Below are positions 19,101 to 28,295 of a stretch of 64,000 bases of DNA, piece by piece. Source of the stretch: Bacteroides sp. 214 (GTDB lineage: Bacteria; Bacteroidota; Bacteroidia; Bacteroidales; Bacteroidaceae); contig NZ_QVML01000002.1 in assembly GCF_010501015.1 (NCBI RefSeq), positions 372,001 through 436,000 on the forward strand. Reading direction: 5' to 3'. The notes below the pieces were generated by a model that saw only the letters and a program-made list of their open reading frames with translations, made no database searches and had not been told where the DNA came from. Positions within the stretch are counted from its first letter, which is position 1, and every line of letters starts with the position of its first letter. The translations under genes and the position numbers were made by a program.

Positions 19101-19264
19101 AAAAGAAGAACTTACGCTGTTATTTGGCATAAATGTAGTTTATTTTTGTTGAACTAAATAGCAAATAGTCTGAGTGTAATTCGGTTCAGAAAGGAATTGT
19201 GTATATATTTGTTATTGGTGACAACAGATTGTTCATATTATAGTACAAATGAATTAGAAAATAC

Positions 19265-19765
19265 ATGTTGAACTTTGCATCTATTGATTTTGAAACAGCA
19301 AATTACAATCGCTCAAGCATCTGTAGCCTGGGGATTGTTATTGTAGAAGACGGGAAAATAACAAATAAAATATACCGTCTTGTACGTCCACGACCTAATT
19401 TCTACTCCTCGTGGGCAACCGACATTCATGGCTTGTCTTATTATGACACATTAAGAGAGCCGGAGTTTCCTCAAATTTGGGAAGAGATAAGCCCCATGTT
19501 GAAAGGTCTTCCATTAGTAGCCCACAACAGCTCTTTTGATGCCGGTTGCCTAAAAGCCGTCCATGATTTGTATGGAATGGAATATCCAAATTATGAATTT
19601 CACTGTACTTATCGAATAGCAAAAAGAGTATTTCCCGACTTGGAGAATCATCAGTTGCATACGGTGGCGGCGCATGTTGGGTATGACTTGGAGGACCATC
19701 ATCACGCGTTGGCGGATGCGGAGGCGTGTGCGGAGATAGCGAAGAAAATAATTAAAATGAAATAG
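19265..19765 (+). CDS. DEDDh 3'-5' exonuclease (DnaQ-like), first gene of the DUF262 operon
   Basis: 166 residues, essentially only the exonuclease domain. The acidic motifs are visible: FASIDFETAN (motif I, DxE), HNSSFDAGCL (motif II) and HHALADAEACAEIAKKI (motif III, H-x4-D). Such small proteins resemble DNA polymerase III epsilon or RNase T. ATG 19265 is the first start and leaves 1 bp to the next gene, so it belongs to the DUF262 operon. It could supply nucleic acid degradation to that system, or be a general exonuclease caught in the island. Confidence 0.88.
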   Translation: MLNFASIDFETANYNRSSICSLGIVIVEDGKITNKIYRLVRPRPNFYSSWATDIHGLSYYDTLREPEFPQIWEEISPMLKGLPLVAHNSSFDAGCLKAVHDLYGMEYPNYEFHCTYRIAKRVFPDLENHQLHTVAAHVGYDLEDHHHALADAEACAEIAKKIIKMK

Positions 19766-19766
19766 T

Positions 19767-21593
19767 ATGAATGAATTTATTTACTCTATTAAAGATATTT
19801 TCAGTAATAGTCCCAAAACTGGTTGTTTGGGAGCAAATAAGCAAGAAGTTTACTACATTGCATCTTATCAACGAGGATACAAATGGGCTTCAGAAAGAAG
19901 TCTCGACCAAGTACCTCAATTGCTCATAGACCTTTACGAAGCGTTCTGCAAAGGAACAAATGAGTACTACCTGCAATACATCACAGTGAAGCCGGATAAT
20001 ATAGATTCCGATAAAAAATCGTTTGAAGTAATAGACGGACAGCAAAGACTAACTACCCTATCACTATTATTCTATGTCTTAGAGAAGCAAGGTTGTATTA
20101 ATATCACAAAGGATAAAATATTATATGCTCGATACGATGAAAATATTTTTGAAAAAGTAATCGAATTTACAGTTAATACGTCTGACAAAGATGATGAAAT
20201 TCCAACGCAAGACTTATATTATATGGTACGTGCATGTCGTTGTATAACTATGTTTTTTGAGTTGTTCAATGATGAAAATTACAAAAATAAATTCATAGAG
20301 TATATAATGAACAATGTAAAGATTATTGTAAATAAAGAAAGTGTTTATGTTTCGTCTGAAGATGTTTTTAGTAATCTAAACGACAATAAGGTTCCTTTGA
20401 CTAATGCATATTTAATTAAAGGCTTATTGCTCACAAAGGCTTCTCGAAAACTGAATATGTTCGGTAAACCTCTTCATTTTAAAGAGATTGTAGACCAACG
20501 AAATATTATGGGGCGTACTTGGGATGAAATAAACGCATGGTTCAATGAAGAAAAAGTAAAGTATTTCTTTTTCAAAGCAAATTCAAAAGCTGATGGGATG
20601 GAACATATGCTTAAATTAGTTGAATTAGGCAAAGGAAATGAATACATAAATGACAAAGGAATTATTCAACAATTTAAAGAGAAACTTTCTACAGACAAAG
20701 GAGCATATACAAGCCAATTTGAACTATTTAATCGCTATAAGGAATCGGTCGCAAGTGTAGCTGATGCCAATCACTTATTGTCTGAAATAAAACACATATA
20801 CAGATGTTTCAAAAACATATATAATAATCCCAACGACAATTCTCTGTTTAATTTGTTAGGATATAGCTTGTTTCATTCAAAAGAGGCTAAATATGAATTA
20901 AAAAATATTGCTTCTAAATCTGGCAAAGATTTGAAAGCTGAATTAATCGATAATGTGATAAGTATTCTTCCAAATAAAGAAGAGGACTTAAGAGCATTAA
21001 AGTACCCCAACAAAAAGATAAATCAATGGTTATTAGCCTTAAGTGTTTTTCCCGAGGACAAAAAAAAACAATATCGATTTGATTTTTATTCTTACGGAAA
21101 CGAAAAGTGGAGTTTGGAACATATTTCTCCACAAAATCCTGAGGTCGAAATTAAGGTCGATGACTCAGTTGTGGAGTGGTTATGTGGCGAAATACAAAAA
21201 AAAGAGAGTTTATCCGACAAAAAAAAAGTGTTAATAAATTCAATTAGAACAGAAAAGAAAATAGATGCAAAGGATATCGCGTTTTTGTATGAAAATGTAA
21301 GCGATGTAGATGTTCTTGGCAATATGGCATTGCTCTCGAGTGGTGTTAATAGTTCTTTAAGTAATAATCCATTCCCCATGAAAAGACGCATCCTGTTTGG
21401 AAAATCAAATCAGGGTTATTTTGTTCCCAAACACACGCTTGATGTATTTGCAAAAACACTTCCTGCCAAGAATGATAAATACTTTAATCCCGATTTTGTA
21501 AAGTGGGATGATACAGACATTTTCGCTCATACCGAATGGATGGCAAATAGATATTTAACTTTAATAGATGACTTAAAACAACAAAAAATATGA
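19767..21593 (+). CDS. DUF262 + DUF1524 (HNH) protein, GmrSD/SspE-like
   Basis: 608 residues. The N-terminal DUF262 domain has YIASYQRGYKWA near residue 30 and the hallmark FEVIDGQQRLTTLSLLFYVL near 90, a ParB/sulfiredoxin-like fold reported to bind or hydrolyse nucleotide in GmrS and SspE. NLNDNKVPLTNAYLIKGLLL is the conserved second DUF262 segment. The C-terminal part has WSLEHISPQNPE and GNMALLSSGVNSSLSNNPF, the H...N...N pattern of DUF1524 HNH nucleases. Proteins of this layout restrict modified phage DNA or sense phosphorothioation. It is AT-rich compared with the flanking core genes and overlaps the next gene by 4 bp. Confidence 0.9.
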   Translation: MNEFIYSIKDIFSNSPKTGCLGANKQEVYYIASYQRGYKWASERSLDQVPQLLIDLYEAFCKGTNEYYLQYITVKPDNIDSDKKSFEVIDGQQRLTTLSLLFYVLEKQGCINITKDKILYARYDENIFEKVIEFTVNTSDKDDEIPTQDLYYMVRACRCITMFFELFNDENYKNKFIEYIMNNVKIIVNKESVYVSSEDVFSNLNDNKVPLTNAYLIKGLLLTKASRKLNMFGKPLHFKEIVDQRNIMGRTWDEINAWFNEEKVKYFFFKANSKADGMEHMLKLVELGKGNEYINDKGIIQQFKEKLSTDKGAYTSQFELFNRYKESVASVADANHLLSEIKHIYRCFKNIYNNPNDNSLFNLLGYSLFHSKEAKYELKNIASKSGKDLKAELIDNVISILPNKEEDLRALKYPNKKINQWLLALSVFPEDKKKQYRFDFYSYGNEKWSLEHISPQNPEVEIKVDDSVVEWLCGEIQKKESLSDKKKVLINSIRTEKKIDAKDIAFLYENVSDVDVLGNMALLSSGVNSSLSNNPFPMKRRILFGKSNQGYFVPKHTLDVFAKTLPAKNDKYFNPDFVKWDDTDIFAHTEWMANRYLTLIDDLKQQKI

Positions 21594-24016
21594 ATACAGG
21601 AAGATATAGTTTAATTCAACTTTTGAACAATAATGAAATAGAGCAGATTATTATTCCGGAAATTCAACGCGACTATGTGTGGGGTGAAGAAAACGTGATT
21701 GCCTTGTTAGAATCTATTTGGTCAAATTTTAAGAATAAAAATAAAATGCAGCTAAGTATTAAAGATGGAGAAAAACAAGTTGATGAGAATATGCTATTAT
21801 TCTTATCAAAAGAGTATTCCAAAATACGTCATGCTACTCAAATTGGTTTTATTTATGCTTATCACGATGTTGAATATGCAGGGAAATTCTTTCTAATAGA
21901 CGGTCAGCAACGAATAACCTCCCTCTATCTATTATTATTAGCCCTTTATAAGAAGACTGAAAAAGAAACCGATTTTGCGTCATTATATTTTCAAAATAGA
22001 CAACTTAAACTCGATTATAAAGTTCGTGAAGTATCACACGATTTTATGCAAAGTTTTGTGGAACATATTCTGACAAATGAAAGTGTTGATTTTGAAAACA
22101 CTTCAAATTATTATCAAAACATTTATAAAACTGATATAACAACGGTTACACTAAGCAAGAATTTCGATACCATTTTTTCATTCTCTGCTTTCAAAGGAGT
22201 TGAGAAAAACGAACTCGTTGATTTTATTGATTATATCGAAAACTATATCGAATTCAATTATTTTGACACAAATCTAAGCGAACAAGGCGAACAATTATAT
22301 CTTTATATGAACAGCCGTGGTGAAAGTCTTTCTACTCAAGAGATTATTAAAACAACAATCATAAAACGAGCTGCAAACAAGAAAGAAGCTGGACGAAAAT
22401 GGGAAGAATGGCAAAATTTCTTTTGGAAATACCGAAAAGGAGGTGATGAAAAAGGTAATAAAGTTGAAAATCCGAATGCAGATAAAGGATTTGAAGAGTT
22501 CCTAAAGTGGGCGACGATTATACATATTTGTTCAAATGATGAGAAAAATATAAAATTAAAACCAGTGGAAACAAAGAATAATAAAACCCAAACCACTTTA
22601 GAGGTTAAGGAAGATTATATTCGATTTGAACCTGAAAATAAATGGTTGAAACAATACCAAAAAGAAAATGAAAGTTTCGATATTAATTTCTTAGATAACT
22701 TGTTCTGTGCTTTACAGTATCTTCAGAACAACAAAAGTGAACGACTAACTGGCAATAATTTACTTGAAAGTCCTTATTTTAGAGATAACTGGCTTTCTAA
22801 AACAATGCCTTGGATAGATTATAGTACTGTTTTAAGTGTCATTTTTTTTCTGAGCAAAAGCTATAAGATTGCTCTTGTTAATGATGTTGACAGCTTAGGG
22901 ATGTATTTTAAAAATATTCGTTATCGCCAAACAAATGTTGATAATCCAACAACAACTGTTATCAGGTGTCTTGAAAGCACAAAATACTTGCTAGCACAAA
23001 ATTGCTTCGATATTACTTTTTTGAAAAACGTAGAGAAAGGATCAAGACGCATTGTAAATGATTCAGATGAAATTATTCTTTCTTGTTATAAACAATCAAA
23101 TAGGAAAGAGTGGGAAGATGCCATTTGGAGTATTACCAATCAAGATGATTTTGCCAGTTTCCTAGATGGTAATTATTCTTTTTTCTTTGAATGTTCAAAA
23201 AATGGGCAAGGAGAATATTCGGTTGATGAATTTGTAAAATACAAAGAACTTTTCTTTGCCAAAATATATAATCGAAAAAATGAGGATGAACTGAGACGAG
23301 AATTATTAACGATTGGAGATTACATGCAAAACGATGGTGGTGGCAGTTGGAATCTAAACGGTTATATGGAAAGAAGAAATGCAAATACAAATGAGAAGAA
23401 AAATTGGGAAAACATTTTGTTAAATAAAGCTGAATTAGTTAAGGAGTATTTGACCCCACAAGTTATAAACAAAGTAGAACCATATTCAGATACATGGAGA
23501 GAACCTTTTATTGTAGAAAAGAGTGTATTTGACTACATGGGACAGAAAAAATTTTTAAGGACGGACGAAGGGCGAATTGTTCTGCTTCATGGTCACCAAG
23601 CGGGTGTTTATAATTCTCGAGCAATCCAAATTCAATTATTTCACGTTAAGCTACCCAAAAGTTGGGTACATACTTATGATATCTGTGTACAAGAATTTGA
23701 CTTTGTGAATAGTAAAATAGAATTCAAAGAAAGCAACAATGATATTTTTTTGTTTATTGATGTTCAATACGAATGGAAAAATAACGGTGGAGAGTGGTAT
23801 TTATACATTGGATATAGAAAAGGTGAAGAAAAAGTGAAGTTTGACTATGTGTTAAATCTTTTGGATAGCGCTACTGAAAATTGGATTTTAATTGATGATC
23901 AGAACAAGAAGAAAATGAAGCAACCATTCTTTATTGATAAGTCTGAATTATCTATTATGCAAAATGTAAATGAAGCGTTTAATAAGTTTCGCAGCATAAT
24001 CTTTTTTGATATTTGA
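21590..24016 (+). CDS. Second DUF262 protein with an unrecognised C-terminal domain
   Basis: 808 residues. DUF262 motifs are IIPEIQRDYVWGEENVIALL near 20-40, FFLIDGQQRITSLYLLLLAL near 100 and LYMNSRGESLSTQEIIKTTI near 240. No EHIxPQ/HNH motif is visible, so it differs from its upstream partner. The last 250 residues are rich in aromatic and acidic positions (RIVLLHGHQAGVYNSRAIQI, YDICVQEFDF, WYLYIGYRKGEEKV) and match nothing I recognise. It overlaps the upstream gene by 4 bp, is strongly AT-rich, and is followed by a phosphoesterase gene. The two DUF262 proteins probably act together. Confidence 0.85.
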   Translation: MNTGRYSLIQLLNNNEIEQIIIPEIQRDYVWGEENVIALLESIWSNFKNKNKMQLSIKDGEKQVDENMLLFLSKEYSKIRHATQIGFIYAYHDVEYAGKFFLIDGQQRITSLYLLLLALYKKTEKETDFASLYFQNRQLKLDYKVREVSHDFMQSFVEHILTNESVDFENTSNYYQNIYKTDITTVTLSKNFDTIFSFSAFKGVEKNELVDFIDYIENYIEFNYFDTNLSEQGEQLYLYMNSRGESLSTQEIIKTTIIKRAANKKEAGRKWEEWQNFFWKYRKGGDEKGNKVENPNADKGFEEFLKWATIIHICSNDEKNIKLKPVETKNNKTQTTLEVKEDYIRFEPENKWLKQYQKENESFDINFLDNLFCALQYLQNNKSERLTGNNLLESPYFRDNWLSKTMPWIDYSTVLSVIFFLSKSYKIALVNDVDSLGMYFKNIRYRQTNVDNPTTTVIRCLESTKYLLAQNCFDITFLKNVEKGSRRIVNDSDEIILSCYKQSNRKEWEDAIWSITNQDDFASFLDGNYSFFFECSKNGQGEYSVDEFVKYKELFFAKIYNRKNEDELRRELLTIGDYMQNDGGGSWNLNGYMERRNANTNEKKNWENILLNKAELVKEYLTPQVINKVEPYSDTWREPFIVEKSVFDYMGQKKFLRTDEGRIVLLHGHQAGVYNSRAIQIQLFHVKLPKSWVHTYDICVQEFDFVNSKIEFKESNNDIFLFIDVQYEWKNNGGEWYLYIGYRKGEEKVKFDYVLNLLDSATENWILIDDQNKKKMKQPFFIDKSELSIMQNVNEAFNKFRSIIFFDI

Positions 24017-24021
24017 TTTCT

Positions 24022-24627
24022 ATGCGCCTCCTCCACCTCTCCGACACCCACAACCTTCATCGGCAGTTAACCAATTTACCGACTGCTGATATTATTGTCC
24101 ATTCCGGCGACATTTCGTACGCCGGAACCGGCAAGGAGGTTATGGATTTTATCGAGTGGTTTGGAATGTTGAATTACAAATATAAAATCTTCATAGCCGG
24201 GAATCATGATTTTTGTTTAGAAAGAAAGGACAGAGAAATAATCCAGCAGTTTTTACCTGAAAATTGCTTTTACCTTTGCAATAGCGGCATCACAGTAGAA
24301 AATGTGAAATTTTGGGGAATCCCATTTTTCTTTTCGGATGATGTAGGTGGTGAGTATTTTAATCAGACTGCACAAATTCCGGCAGATACTGATGTTTTAA
24401 TCTCGCATCGCCCACCATTAGGTGTCTTAGATAGTGCTAATAACATTAGTTATGGTTGCCCCGATTTACTCCAAAAAGTATTGGAAATTCGTCCACGCTA
24501 TCACCTCTTTGGGCATATTCACGATGCTTATGGGGTTGAAAAGTCAAAACACACTACTTTTATTAACACGGCAATCGTTGACGAAGGTTATCAACTAAAG
24601 AATACTCCTTTTGTATTTGATATATGA
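24022..24627 (+). CDS. Calcineurin-like metallophosphoesterase, last gene of the DUF262 operon
   Basis: About 201 residues. All metal motifs of the fold are present: LSDTHNLH, IIVHSGDIS, IAGNHDF, LISHRPPLG and LFGHIHDAYG. The frame opens at a TTG overlapping the previous stop, but ATG 24022, 5 bp after that stop, gives the standard MRLLHLSDTH start. Relatives include nucleases and cyclic-nucleotide or dinucleotide phosphatases; sequence alone does not tell which. A strong terminator follows at once, so it closes the four-gene operon. Composition at its start is less AT-rich than the DUF262 genes, so it may have a different origin. Confidence 0.87.
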   Translation: MRLLHLSDTHNLHRQLTNLPTADIIVHSGDISYAGTGKEVMDFIEWFGMLNYKYKIFIAGNHDFCLERKDREIIQQFLPENCFYLCNSGITVENVKFWGIPFFFSDDVGGEYFNQTAQIPADTDVLISHRPPLGVLDSANNISYGCPDLLQKVLEIRPRYHLFGHIHDAYGVEKSKHTTFINTAIVDEGYQLKNTPFVFDI

Positions 24628-24631
24628 ATCT

Positions 24632-24664
24632 AAAAAAAACTGCTCACATGGGCAGTTTTTTTTT
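24632..24664. terminator. Terminator closing the DUF262 operon
   Basis: ACTGC / GCAGT stem extended by A8 on the left and a run of T on the right (AAAACTGC...GCAGTTTT); 8-nt loop. It could work on both strands. Confidence 0.85.
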
Positions 24665-24757
24665 AGTCTTCATCATTAACTATGCCACTGTTTGGCGTAT
24701 CACTCTGTTATCTTTGTAGTATAATTAATATATGTACAACAATAAAGAATTAAAATT

Positions 24758-25279
24758 ATGACAACAAGAAATTTAAATGAAGATTTTGTAGAAAAAGTAA
24801 TTGAAGATTTAGCGTGGAAGGAAATATCAGGTAATTTGCCTTGGAGTGAGCCACTTTTGGAGAAATATAAAGATATGCTAAATTGGAAGGAAGTTTCTGC
24901 TAATAGAGAAATTTTATGGACTAATTCTATGGTTGAAAAGTATAAGAACCTGATCGATTGGGACGAACTATCTGAATCTACATCATGGAGTCTGTTTTCT
25001 GCTGAAATGCTTGAAGAATATAAGGCATATTGGAATTGGTCAAAACTATCCTCTAACTCACACATCAAGTTTACTCGGGAATTATTGACGGAATTTGTCG
25101 ATAAATGGGATTGGGAAGAAATCATTTCCAATTGGGAGTTAGATGAATTGTTTAATTCGGATTTTCTAAAAGAGTTTAATCACTATATTCCGGCATCTGC
25201 TCTTCAATCGTCGCGTTTATGGACTTGCTTGATTGAACAAAGAAAAGAAGAACTTGTTCGAAAAATCAGAACATATTGA
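24758..25279 (+). CDS. Small Trp-rich repeat protein of unknown function
   Basis: 173 residues, soluble, acidic. Five tandem units of about 25-27 residues share the pattern W-x-W/D-x-x-(L/I/V)-S-x-N...(L/M)-x-E-(Y/F)-K: LAWKEISGN, LNWKEVSAN, IDWDELSES, WNWSKLSSN and WDWEEIISN each open a unit. This suggests a short helical-repeat solenoid. No catalytic motif or signal peptide is present. A -7 box TATCTTTG (24709-24716) precedes it and a hairpin terminator follows, so it is a single-gene unit. An immunity or adaptor role is possible, but nothing here proves it. Confidence 0.75.
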   Translation: MTTRNLNEDFVEKVIEDLAWKEISGNLPWSEPLLEKYKDMLNWKEVSANREILWTNSMVEKYKNLIDWDELSESTSWSLFSAEMLEEYKAYWNWSKLSSNSHIKFTRELLTEFVDKWDWEEIISNWELDELFNSDFLKEFNHYIPASALQSSRLWTCLIEQRKEELVRKIRTY

Positions 25280-25284
25280 CACTC

Positions 25285-25307
25285 AACCTTTTTGACTCAA
25301 AAAGGTT
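25285..25307 (+). terminator. Hairpin terminator after the Trp-repeat gene
   Basis: Perfect 10-bp stem AACCTTTTTG / CAAAAAGGTT with a 3-nt loop. Only a short T-rich tail (TCTT) follows, so the evidence is moderate. Confidence 0.6.
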
Positions 25308-25398
25308 TCTTATTAATACTCAGAAATAAGGACCATTTCACCAATCCTGAGACAGATTTACAAGTTGAAACAAGCTTATGATAACACAAATAATTGAT

Positions 25399-26109
25399 AT
25401 GAGATTATATCTCTTAATGGCTGCCAAAATATTTTTCTTTTCTTGCGCAGAGAAGAAAGACAGACAGCCTCAATCATATAGACCGGCAGTACAACCGTCT
25501 TTTTCGACAGATAAAAAAGAAATGGTTCAAAAGGATGTAAAGTTTTCGTTCATATTAGAAGTATTCAATAATCTAAAAAACCAAAAGAGGTATGAAGAAG
25601 CATTATCCATTTATGAAGATAACGAATTTCATTTTTTACTTTATTTTAAGACATCAACAGCTATATACGAATTTCATCTTGAAATTATTGATCTATATCA
25701 CAAGTATTACAATGAATCATTTGCTCTTAAGAGGGAAATTGAATTATTAGAATTTGATGAACTTATAGCGAATATGGTTATCGAATCTGCTGAAGATAAT
25801 CATATTCCAGAACACTATGGCTACCTTATCTCTTCATTATTTCATTCCTATATGGAAACTAAAGATTGGAAAAAAGCTCAAAAGCAGTGTGAAAACATGA
25901 GGGATTTTGCTGATAGTATGGGAGGAAAAGAAAGCAGTGCTTATGCAACTGCCTTGTTTAACCAAGCAATGCTTTACTCTGAAGTGGGGAATAGAAAGAA
26001 GGCCATAGAAATAATGCTTGAAACTAAACAGATTTATGAGTTGGCGGGGATGAAACATACTAATGAGTGGGAAAATTGCCTAAGTATGCTTACTGAATGG
26101 TTTGATTAG
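25399..26109 (+). CDS. Unknown protein with TPR-like helical repeats, possible lipoprotein
   Basis: About 236 residues. Starting at ATG 25399 gives a hydrophobic leader (MRLYLLMAAKIFFFSC) with a Cys at a lipobox-like place, but FFSC is a poor match to the lipobox, so lipidation is uncertain. ATG 25378 is an alternative. The body is all-helical with paired segments such as LKNQKRYEEALSIYED, METKDWKKAQKQCENM and AMLYSEVGNRKKAIEIMLET, typical of TPR units. No catalytic motif is visible. It is AT-rich and island-type in composition. Its function is not recognised. Confidence 0.65.
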   Translation: MRLYLLMAAKIFFFSCAEKKDRQPQSYRPAVQPSFSTDKKEMVQKDVKFSFILEVFNNLKNQKRYEEALSIYEDNEFHFLLYFKTSTAIYEFHLEIIDLYHKYYNESFALKREIELLEFDELIANMVIESAEDNHIPEHYGYLISSLFHSYMETKDWKKAQKQCENMRDFADSMGGKESSAYATALFNQAMLYSEVGNRKKAIEIMLETKQIYELAGMKHTNEWENCLSMLTEWFD

Positions 26110-26157
26110 AGAGGCTAACCCAATATTGTACTGGGCTCATTTATTGAGGTTCTTATC

Positions 26158-26346
26158 TTATCCCTTCTGAAAACACTCTGCAGCAGTAAGCAGAAAGCAG
26201 TAATTCGGCAAGCTATTATCTATAGTTACCCACAGCTCACTTTCCAATTCTTGAATGACAAAGAAAAGAGATTCGGTATTTTCCAACTCGTTCTTTTTAA
26301 TTCTGCTTTTTTCAATTATAGAAAATGGAGAAATAAACATATCCAT
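26158..26346 (-). CDS. Small hypothetical protein, possibly a gene remnant
   Basis: 62 residues from ATG 26346 (MDMFISPFSIIEKSRIKKNE onward), ending with TAAECFQKG. It is hydrophilic with a mixed helix pattern and has natural-looking amino acid use. It lies alone on the minus strand between two plus-strand genes. I recognise no family. It could be the tail of a decayed gene or a chance frame. Confidence 0.35.
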   Translation of the reverse strand: MDMFISPFSIIEKSRIKKNELENTESLFFVIQELESELWVTIDNSLPNYCFLLTAAECFQKG

Positions 26347-26480
26347 AGGCAATGGCAAAGACAGTAGCACTATATGCCAATTTATACCATAGCCTGAAAA
26401 TGACAGTTAATTATATTGTATGCTGTTTTTTGGCACATAGCCGCATTACATTTGCATTAAATCATATAAAAACAATAGAT

Positions 26481-28181
26481 ATGCGACAGTTAAAGATTAC
26501 ACAGGAAGACGAAAATATCAACAAAGATGTTGATAAAAAGGCTCCCAAAACAATGTTAGAGCACATAGAGTGTATCGTAGAATTAGTTGAAAACTCCAGT
26601 CTAAATAAAGACTTCTTTCAGAAGGCGAAAAAAAGCATTAATTATGTGGCAAAGAAGATGAAATTAACAACAAATCAGGTGGTACTATTAGCTGTTTTTA
26701 TTGAGAAAAGCGATAATAATAGTATTGAAATTAGTGACCTTTCAGAATTCATTAAATGTCGTAATATAAAGATAATAACTTTAATGAAAGACATTGATGA
26801 ACTTGAAAATAGACGATTGGTTCGTTGTCGTAGAAACTATGATAAGCCTTCGTATAGAGTTCCTTTTGATGTCATAAAAGCAGTCAAAGAAAATGAAATA
26901 TACGAACCCAAGTGTACGAAAAATCTCTCCACAATAGAATTATTTAGTCATATTGAAACTTTGATTGAAGAAAAAAGAGAAAAAGAAATAACATACGAAG
27001 CACTGATTGACGAGTTAGAATTGCTACTTGAGAACAATTCATCTTTAGCTTTTTGTCAGCAAGTGAAAATTTATATGGCATCCTTTTTTTCTTCTCGTCG
27101 CAGCTTCTTGCTTCTTCTCTTATTTTGCCATTATTTCATTAATGAGTCGGACGATTGTCTGGGCTTTCATAACTTAGAAGATTTCTTTGAGAAAGTGGAA
27201 TTTCGTCATATACAGGAATTCTTAAAGTTGGGCGAACATAAACTATTGAGAACTAAATTGATAGAGAATGTAAATGATAATGGGATGGGTAATAGGGAAT
27301 ACTTTAAGCTGACTGACGAAGCGAAAGAAAAACTTTTTGTTGAGTTGGATATTAAAACAACTCAAAGCAACAACAAAAAGGACCTTATGCAGCATGCTGA
27401 AATAACGTCAAAAGAATTGTTTTACAACAAACGGGAACAATCACAAATTATGCAACTCACATCACTTATTCATAAGGATAACTTCCAAGCAGTTCAGGAG
27501 AAGTTGGAAAAAGGAGGAATGAGAAAGGGATTTGCGTGTTTGTTTTATGGAGCGCCCGGCACCGGAAAAACAGAGACCGCTTATCAGATTGCTCGCTCTA
27601 CCGGAAGAGATCTTATGATGGTGGACATATCCGAAACAAAAAGTATGTGGTATGGGGAGAGTGAAAAGAGAATAAAGGGTATCTTTGAAAAGTACAAGAG
27701 TTTTTTGAAAACATGCGAAGTTGCACCGATCCTGTTATTCAACGAAGCTGACGCGGTTATTGGTAAACGAAAAGAAGCAGGGCGGGGAACTATCGATCAA
27801 ACAGAAAATGCAATACAGAATATCTTATTACAAGAGATGGAGAATCTGGAAGGAATAATGATTGCCACAACCAATCTTACACAGAATCTGGATAAAGCTT
27901 TTGAACGAAGGTTCCTATACAAGATTGAATTTGACAAGCCTTGTGTTGAGGCCAAAGAAAAAATATGGCATACCATGCTACCAGCATTGTCCGAACAGGA
28001 AAGGTTGGAATTGGCACATAATTATAACTTCAGTGGTGGGCAAATAGAGAATATCGTTAGAAAATATACAGTAGACTCCATCTTAAACGGAATAGCGCCA
28101 ACGTTGGATACAATACATGGCTACTGCCAAAGTGAGTCTTTATATAAAAATGAAGAACGAAAAAAGATAGGATTTTTATGA
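26481..28181 (+). CDS. AAA+ ATPase with N-terminal helical/winged-helix region
   Basis: About 566 residues. The C-terminal AAA+ module has Walker A LFYGAPGTGKTETAYQIAR (near 357-364), Walker B LLFNEAD (418-424), sensor 1 ATTN, arginine-finger region FERRFLYKIEF and sensor 2 FSGGQIENIVRK. The Walker B aspartate is replaced by Asn. The N-terminal 300 residues contain helix-turn-helix-like segments (SDLSEFIKCRNIKIITLMKD, then DELENRRLVRCRR). The frame extends to 26352, but a -7 box TACATTTG (26447-26454) lies between, so ATG 26481 (MRQLKITQED) is the likely start. A WYL regulator gene follows. A remodelling or defence role is inferred from context only. Confidence 0.85.
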   Translation: MRQLKITQEDENINKDVDKKAPKTMLEHIECIVELVENSSLNKDFFQKAKKSINYVAKKMKLTTNQVVLLAVFIEKSDNNSIEISDLSEFIKCRNIKIITLMKDIDELENRRLVRCRRNYDKPSYRVPFDVIKAVKENEIYEPKCTKNLSTIELFSHIETLIEEKREKEITYEALIDELELLLENNSSLAFCQQVKIYMASFFSSRRSFLLLLLFCHYFINESDDCLGFHNLEDFFEKVEFRHIQEFLKLGEHKLLRTKLIENVNDNGMGNREYFKLTDEAKEKLFVELDIKTTQSNNKKDLMQHAEITSKELFYNKREQSQIMQLTSLIHKDNFQAVQEKLEKGGMRKGFACLFYGAPGTGKTETAYQIARSTGRDLMMVDISETKSMWYGESEKRIKGIFEKYKSFLKTCEVAPILLFNEADAVIGKRKEAGRGTIDQTENAIQNILLQEMENLEGIMIATTNLTQNLDKAFERRFLYKIEFDKPCVEAKEKIWHTMLPALSEQERLELAHNYNFSGGQIENIVRKYTVDSILNGIAPTLDTIHGYCQSESLYKNEERKKIGFL

Positions 28182-28248
28182 AACAAGTCATTAATACCGA
28201 GCAAATATCAAATGTCTGATGCGTATCAAGGTATAACTAGTGCTATAT

Positions 28249-28279
28249 CTTGGCAAAAAGAGAACTCTTGTTACCTTTG
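28249..28279 (+). promoter_or_regulatory. Promoter of the WYL regulator gene
   Basis: CTTG (28249-28252; 3 of 4 matches to TTTG), a 19-bp spacer, then TACCTTTG (28272-28279). The ATG at 28296 follows by 16 bp. Confidence 0.6.
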
Positions 28280-28295
28280 TAAAAAACGATACAAT

